Shown here: in pieces, positions 58,501 to 64,000 of the stretch
Layout: every line of letters starts with the position of its first letter
Position numbering within the stretch: position 1 is the stretch's first letter
Source of the DNA: Antedon mediterranea
Taxonomy: Eukaryota; Echinodermata; Crinoidea; Comatulida; Antedonidae
NCBI RefSeq assembly: GCF_964355755.1
Contig: NC_092675.1
Span: 4,066,312-4,130,311, forward strand
Direction: 5' to 3'
Length of the DNA: 64,000 nt
The notes under the pieces: model-generated
Database searches by the model: none
What the model was told of the DNA's origin: nothing
What the model saw: the letters and a program-made list of their open reading frames with translations, nothing else
Program-made: the position numbers and the translations under genes

Positions 58501-59522
58501 ATACTCATACTAGGTCTAGGCTTAGTATAGGTTGATTTAAGATTCTTATATACGAAATGCTTAATAATTTAAACCATTGTATGGTCATTTCATGACTCTT
58601 GAAATCCACCTATGCAGTAGGTCTATTTTATTTCGTACAATAGGCCTACGGCCTAGTATACCAGTAGTGAACAATAGCAATGCACCAAATATAATAAAAG
58701 AAACTTCGGAAGCTTTCCGATCCATCACAATAAAAACATATTTTGTCTGAGGTTTCATATTTAAATTTAAATTATTGTTTTATTATTTATTTGTTTTTTT
58801 ACTGTTTGTTATTCTTATAGAGTTATGTATAAACAAATGTTATAACAAATATAAGTAGCAATTTTTGTTGCTGTTTGTTTTGATGAAATAAAATAACTAA
58901 ATAAATTACTGTTGTTCATGTTTGCGGCCATTTGTTGGCCTCGAAAGTACAGTTTCCCTAATCCTTTCTCTTTTTTTATCTGTTTTTGTACCAAATAAAT
59001 AGTTCTGATTCTTGATTCTATACTAGACCTTAATAGTATGAGTATTTAGTATTACGAAATTAATGAATGGGGCTCACGAAGTTATACAAACTCTTTCTCT
59101 CAAACTCTTCTATTTAAAACAAATATAGAGAGCGCCTTCTAGGAGGGCGTGCAAAGTTGCTTCGCGCTTGAATGGTTCAGTTCATTCATCAGAAAACACA
59201 CAGGTTAAGAAGGTGCTCAGCAGACGTGCATAACATAGGGAAAAGTTATTGTTGTTTTTGTGTGATAAGTACAGGTGGTGAATTTTTTCGGTCCCTCTTT
59301 ACCTTTGCGAATTCCTCGACCGTTACTATTTGATTATTGACCAGAAACGAACGATTTTTAGAGAATTTAAGTACATGGAAATTTAGGCTGGTTGCAAATT
59401 TACACACAGAGATTGCCCCAGCAGAAACTGATTGCTTTGTTGGGTTTTGGAAATTGAAGATTTGGCCCTGGAATCTATCACTCGGATCGTCGCCTTACTC
59501 AATTACTGGAATCCGCCAAAAA
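55567..59522. other. Intergenic stretch between the Tctex1 gene and the final + strand gene
   Basis: It includes the AGGCCTA island at 57580-57990 and AT-rich sequence. Short frames on both strands have no splice or family support. The 5' UTR of the gene at 59523 probably lies within the last 300-400 bp. Confidence 0.5.
57580..57990. repeat. AGGCCTA/CTAGCCTAG-rich island
   Basis: The island is dense in TAGGCCTA, GCTAGGCTAGG and CTACTACTAG, the same composition as 2080-2290. GGGATAGGCCTAAATAG and GCTGGGATAGGCCTA are locally repeated two or three times near 57870-57940. Confidence 0.75.
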
Positions 59523-59664
59523 ATGGCTTGTTATAACATTCTTATTGGACTAATTACTGCTAGCTTTTTATTTAGTTCGTGTTGTTCTCAGAGATGGCAA
59601 GGAATCCTACCAAATGTGGCAAAAAAGTCGTTTGATGTCATCGGAAAGGATAACCAGTTTGAAG
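59523..59664 (+). CDS. Signal-peptide first exon of an unrecognised secreted or membrane protein
   Basis: ATG at 59523 opens 47 codons and a phase 1 donor (GAAGGTATGG). The first 22 residues are a signal peptide (ILIGLITASFLFSSCCS), followed by QRWQGILPNVAKKSFDV and GKDNQFE. The frame stays open upstream to about 59337, but no signal peptide would result from a start there. A phase 1 break after the signal exon is typical of modular extracellular proteins. A matching exon is present at 62064-62140. I do not recognise the protein. Confidence 0.6.
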
Positions 59665-62063
59665 GTATGGTATGAAATTTTGTTGTCTGTCTGCTGCTGT
59701 TGATAATATTTCGGCGGCCGCTAGTCATTTCACCTTTACTTTTTTGGCTCTTTAGTTTGTTCATTGTATGTTTTGTTTATCTAGTGAATGTGAGTATCCC
59801 CCTCCTACAAAACAAATTATAATAATTTAATAAACATCAATATTTTAGAAAAAAAAAGAAAAAATGTTAATACAAGATTTCTTGTTTGATTATCCTGGTA
59901 ATAATTGATAGAAAAAAGACAAACACATGCTATTGATTGTAATTGAATTCAGCTGTGGAAATATTGGGGATTTTTTTATGATGTGCATTGACATAATTAT
60001 GTATTCAGATACGAAATCCATTTTGTTATTCATTGCATTACACAATTCTCTGGATCAATTTGTCTGCTTTTGGAAATTCTCTACTTTCATTCCAAATTTA
60101 GACAAAACATGAACAAGTAAAAGTAGTATTTCACCCTGAATTTATTTTTAGACTTTTCAAAAGAATGATTTAATGATGTGGGAAAATCCCATGTCCGCCT
60201 GTGTTCATATCTCCTGTTTAGTTTCATTGTTTACATTTGTTTATGAAATTGTTTGTAAAGGATCTAGTAAGTTATGAATGCAATTGACTTTCAATGATGA
60301 CATAGTTTGGTAATTTGGTAATTTTACACATAAAATATCAGTAATATGAATATTTGCATAAGGTATGAGATACAGTAATTACAGTAGGTACTCAATAAAA
60401 GAACTGTGATTTTTTTAATTCCTTAAATAGTGAATGATTTAAATGACATCATTTGCTATAATTTGGTAATCTGAATCAGGGAATAATTTCACCAGTGTAG
60501 CATAGCAAAAAGCTATACAAAACAACCTTTTTGCTACACATTTCTACAATTGTGTAGCAAAAAATACAATACAAAACTATGTTTCTTGACTAAAAAATCA
60601 GTTTGATTAGCAATTTTGGTAAACAAAATTTTCAAATGAAATTTTTCCCTGTGATTTCTAAAAAATACCAGTATTAATGCTGTAGGACTATGAATCAATT
60701 CTTAAAAATGAATTACCAAAATCATAATTTACAAACATTAGTCAACAGCATAAAATTAATTTCAAATTTTAATTTGGTACATTATGTAATAAGTATATCT
60801 TTAACTGATATCTCAGCAATGAAATATCCAACTTTATATGAAAAATGTATTCGAACCTGTAATCTCTCTCACTTAGGTAAAGTATCATACCATTACACTA
60901 CAAAACAATGTAGTTACTGTTATCAAATGATGCATATAAATAATAGTTTTTACAGTAAATTTATTTTAAATAATTTTTTTGGGAGGAGATTGCGTTTTAC
61001 TACAAAAATATTATGAAACTTCAACCTTCTTGTTAAATGTGAAGCAAATGTATAATTCAGTACATGCAAGTGGGTTTATTGTACAATTGTGAATAATAAA
61101 TCCTTGAAGAAAATTCATGATGAAAGCCAAATGTAGATGTTGAGAATTCACAAGGACTTCAGATTGTTTACAGACCTTTCACTATATACATTCCTACAAT
61201 TTAATGCTTTTATAAAAAAAATAAAAATTTTCCTTTGAGCTGATCAGCATTGTAACTAATTTTGTGATTGTATTTCATGAAATAAATTAATAATGTATTG
61301 ATTGAACAATAATAGAAGCAAACAGAACCGTCAGAATTACTATAAAGTGAAGGTATACTAAAAGTGTACATACATTTTGATCAATTTTATACTTTTCTAT
61401 TGTTTTGCATACTATCTTATCTTGAGTATTAAGTCTCGATTGCAATGAACTTAATTTGGTCAAATTAACCGAGTCGCTGGCAGAAGTGACCAATAAAAAT
61501 CCAATCCAACTACAATTCCATCAGGACAAAGTCCAATAGTTACTTTTACTGGGCAGTCAATGGTCTTGGTAAAACTAACCATGCGGGTAAAAAGTTCAAT
61601 CCGAACGTGCACATGCGAGTCAATTGTTTTTAATATCACGGTTAAATGTTGTTAAAAATAACTGCATGAAATAAAAGTGCAAACGTTGGTTAAATGATGA
61701 AATTGGGTAAAACTACCATGGTTAAATTTACAATTTTTCTAGTCCAGTGTAAACAAAGCTTTAGTTCTAGAGTATTTCTCATTTCAAACAGTACAGTAGG
61801 GAAGTGTACCAATGCAATCACATACCAATTGTTTTCCTGTACTTTGGGTATTTAAGTACAATTGTAGGTACTTAAAATAAGGTATTGAGCCAATTCAAAT
61901 TGACTATAATTATGGTCATCGAATAGATAATAGATTTATTGTTGTCAATTAACACTATTGGTGTCATTATTGCATGGGTGTTTCACAGTTTTTATAGGTT
62001 ATTATAGCAAATAAACCTATTATCCCTTCCATTGTTTTGTTGTATGTTCTCATTGTTTCCCAG

Positions 62064-62140
62064 ATAGAGTTAATAGACCTGCAGATTTAAGCCATCCATA
62101 TAGTAAAGGAATTATCCTCCATGTTCAGAACAAACAATAG
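62064..62140 (+). CDS. Possible second exon of the gene starting at 59523
   Basis: The acceptor TTGTTTCCCAG precedes an open frame that joins exon 59523-59664 in phase. It gives DRVNRPADLSHPYSKG and then a stop after HVQNKQ at 62138-62140. Used whole, it would make a 72-residue protein, that is a secreted peptide of about 50 residues. A GTAAAG at 62103 could instead serve as a donor and continue the gene beyond the window. Evidence is limited to the splice site and phase. Confidence 0.35.
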
Positions 62141-62351
62141 TGATTATGTTAATCATCTAACCTTTGAACTTTTTAATGGACTTGTTTCCAGAGAAATTTT
62201 AAATTGTAGGTGATTGTCAATTGTTAAAATATCTATAGTAAGTATTGTACCTCATCCATTTGGTATACAGTACACTTAGGGCTAGTACTGAATGTGCAAG
62301 CATGAAGACTATTCTTAAAATATACTCTATTGTGCTACTAGACTGTATACA

Positions 62352-62509
62352 TAAGCTCTGTCTACACTATCAAACATTAAGTGACAAAAAAAATGTGATG
62401 TGATGGACAGGATGATGTCATATCACTACCGTATTTTAGCATATCACTACCATAATTGGGTACATCACACTTTTTTCGAATTAGTTTGATAGTGTAGACA
62501 GAGCTTTAC
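62352..62509. mobile_element. CTGTCTACACTATCAAACT MITE
   Basis: It has ends ATAAGCTCTGTCTACACTAT and GATAGTGTAGACAGAGCTTTA and the standard core. It would be intronic or 3' to the gene starting at 59523. Confidence 0.82.
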
Positions 62510-63172
62510 ACTATAATTGTAATTAAATCATGATAGTATAAAACTAACTCCAAATAAAGAGTCAGTTTTACTTTTTTTTTCAATTAAAACCCCAAATATA
62601 CATGATAGTAAAAACTCTGCATGTTGTTTATATTTAGTAACATGATAATTATTCTCAATTAATAACTGTAATGTTTAATCATTATTTTGTCTATAAATAA
62701 CACAATTCACAATCCACTGCACCTACTGTAGGTATTTTGGTTTCGCTTTCCCTTTTTTAAGAAACCATTGAGGAACAAATTTGTTCTTGGAATTGAATAT
62801 GGTAGGTTTAACCATGGTTTAACACATGTTGTGAAGAAATCTTATCTTCTTTGTGTTTATCTAATTGTCCATAATGATCTGGTAAGGCCAGATTATTGAC
62901 ATAGTCACATCCTTCTTATTATTTCTGTTTTGCCAATACTGTACTGGGTGGTAACACAATACAAAGATGAAACTATTATTTTGGTGTTACTGTAAGATAA
63001 TATTTGATTTGGTTAGGATAAAAAGAAAATATTATTTCAGCCTTTAAAATGTCTGAAATGTGTTGTTTCACAACTCATGTTTCAATGTTTTGTTTTTGAG
63101 TGAAAAGTGTGAACATGTCCTTGTTTGTTTTGTCAATATAATGTGGTATAAACATGTACAAGTTAAAGACAC

Positions 63173-63797
63173 CTTCCCTACAATTTGTGACGTTTTGTAA
63201 AAATAATACATATATATTACTTTAAAAACATTAAACCAGGTCATTCCTTGTCTTAAATGTACGTTTTATGGTAAATTATGATAAAAAGTGAGAAACAATG
63301 CACTACCTAAGTAGCTCGCGGCGAATGACCTCTCGTGGACGGTCTTTAAGCCTAGCCTAGCTAGGCTTAGTTTTGTAGGCCTAGCTGGTAAACATCGGTA
63401 ACGTACAAACATCGTACGCTAGCTATATACCTAGCCTGACGTTGTATAGTTGCTGCATTAATTATCTTTCTATTTTTGCCAGAGTCCGTTGATACAAATT
63501 GGAAAAAAACTGGTATTTTCGCTAAAAACTTAGGATTCTTCCATTTGTTTTGGCCTCACGATCGATCGAAAAGTGGGTGAATTACAGAAGAAAAACAAAA
63601 ATATCAATCCGCTCGCAATGCATTTTGGGATTTATAGCGGGCCGCTATAATGATTAGAATCAACTTATTTTTCACATTTTTAACCGTTTTAAAGACGAAA
63701 AAAGTTATCGCAATAGGACCATATAGTATTATTTTTACATTAAATATAGTTTGTGATCTTAAATTAGATCTAAAAAATGTAGGGAAGGTGTCTTTAA
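63173..63797. mobile_element. TTAA-flanked piggyBac-like MITE, longer copy
   Basis: It begins TTAAAGACACCTTCCCTACA and ends TGTAGGGAAGGTGTCTTTAA. It is homologous to 53613-54065 but carries extra internal sequence, including a CTAGCTAGGC patch and TACAGAAGAAAAACAAAAAT. Confidence 0.82.
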
Positions 63798-63920
63798 TGA
63801 TATGAATGAATTTGCTAGAAATTGTGTAAACAGGATGGACAAATGATCGCATATAAACACCCTGGCAAAGACAAAAGATCCACTGATGAATCGCAAATTC
63901 ATATAGAAAAACAGTACACC

Positions 63921-64000
63921 TGAAGTCTACACTATCAAACTGTATGTGGTAAAAAAATGTGATTTGCCCAAAGTGAATAGATGATGTTTATTATCTACCA
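63921..64000. mobile_element. CTGTCTACACTATCAAACT MITE, cut by the window end
   Basis: The left part GAAGTCTACACTATCAAACT and AAAAAATGTGATTTGCCCAA are present; the right end is outside the window. Confidence 0.6.

Noticed and set aside
60690-61016. 108-codon plus-strand frame
   Set aside because: It has AT-rich composition, no signal or family resemblance, and no acceptor joining it in phase to the exon at 59523.

Overview
This window reads as nuclear DNA of an animal. It is AT-rich, its genes are split by GT-AG introns, and it is full of short inverted-repeat elements and SINEs. Islands rich in TAGGCCTA and the gene content suggest an invertebrate deuterostome, most likely an echinoderm; that placement is inference. 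All gene models were built by hand from splice signals, reading phase and remembered family sequences, so UTRs and promoters are mostly not placed.

Layout. (1) 200-634, + strand: the last two coding exons of an unrecognised gene. (2) 1960-4293, +: HSPB11/IFT25, an intraflagellar transport subunit, in four exons. (3) 6003-28009, +: three tandem eight-exon paralogues of a P4HTM-like prolyl 4-hydroxylase. Each has a signal peptide, two EF-hands and an Fe(II)/2-oxoglutarate dioxygenase domain with intact HxD...H...K residues. Intron phases are identical in all three (0,1,2,0,2,0,1). A broken first exon of a fourth copy lies at 29019-29125. (4) 30012-34617, - strand: PRXL2C (AAED1), a peroxiredoxin-like protein, in seven exons. 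(5) 36246-49822, -: three tandem paralogues of a small type I membrane protein. Each has a signal peptide, one sushi/CCP-like domain, a stalk made of tiny phase 1-1 exons, one membrane helix, and a tail with a conserved PxPxPR motif and four aligned tyrosines. This is the best candidate for an undescribed system, possibly a receptor family. (6) 52493-55566, -: a Tctex1-type dynein light chain close to DYNLT5, in three exons. (7) From 59523, +: the signal-peptide exon of a secreted or membrane protein, with a possible second exon at 62064-62140.

Mobile and repeated DNA takes up much of the rest. There are about eleven copies of a 160-bp inverted-repeat MITE and three full copies of a 183-bp MITE. 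TTAA-flanked piggyBac-like MITEs, an element with 8-bp flanking repeats, and an 881-bp element built from TTGCGCAA palindromes are also present. SINEs include one derived from 5S rRNA and others derived from tRNA. Several minisatellites occur, and an 860-bp (CTA)n tract lies just upstream of the third hydroxylase copy. The ciliary genes (HSPB11, the Tctex1 protein) are separated by unrelated genes and need not be functionally linked to them.
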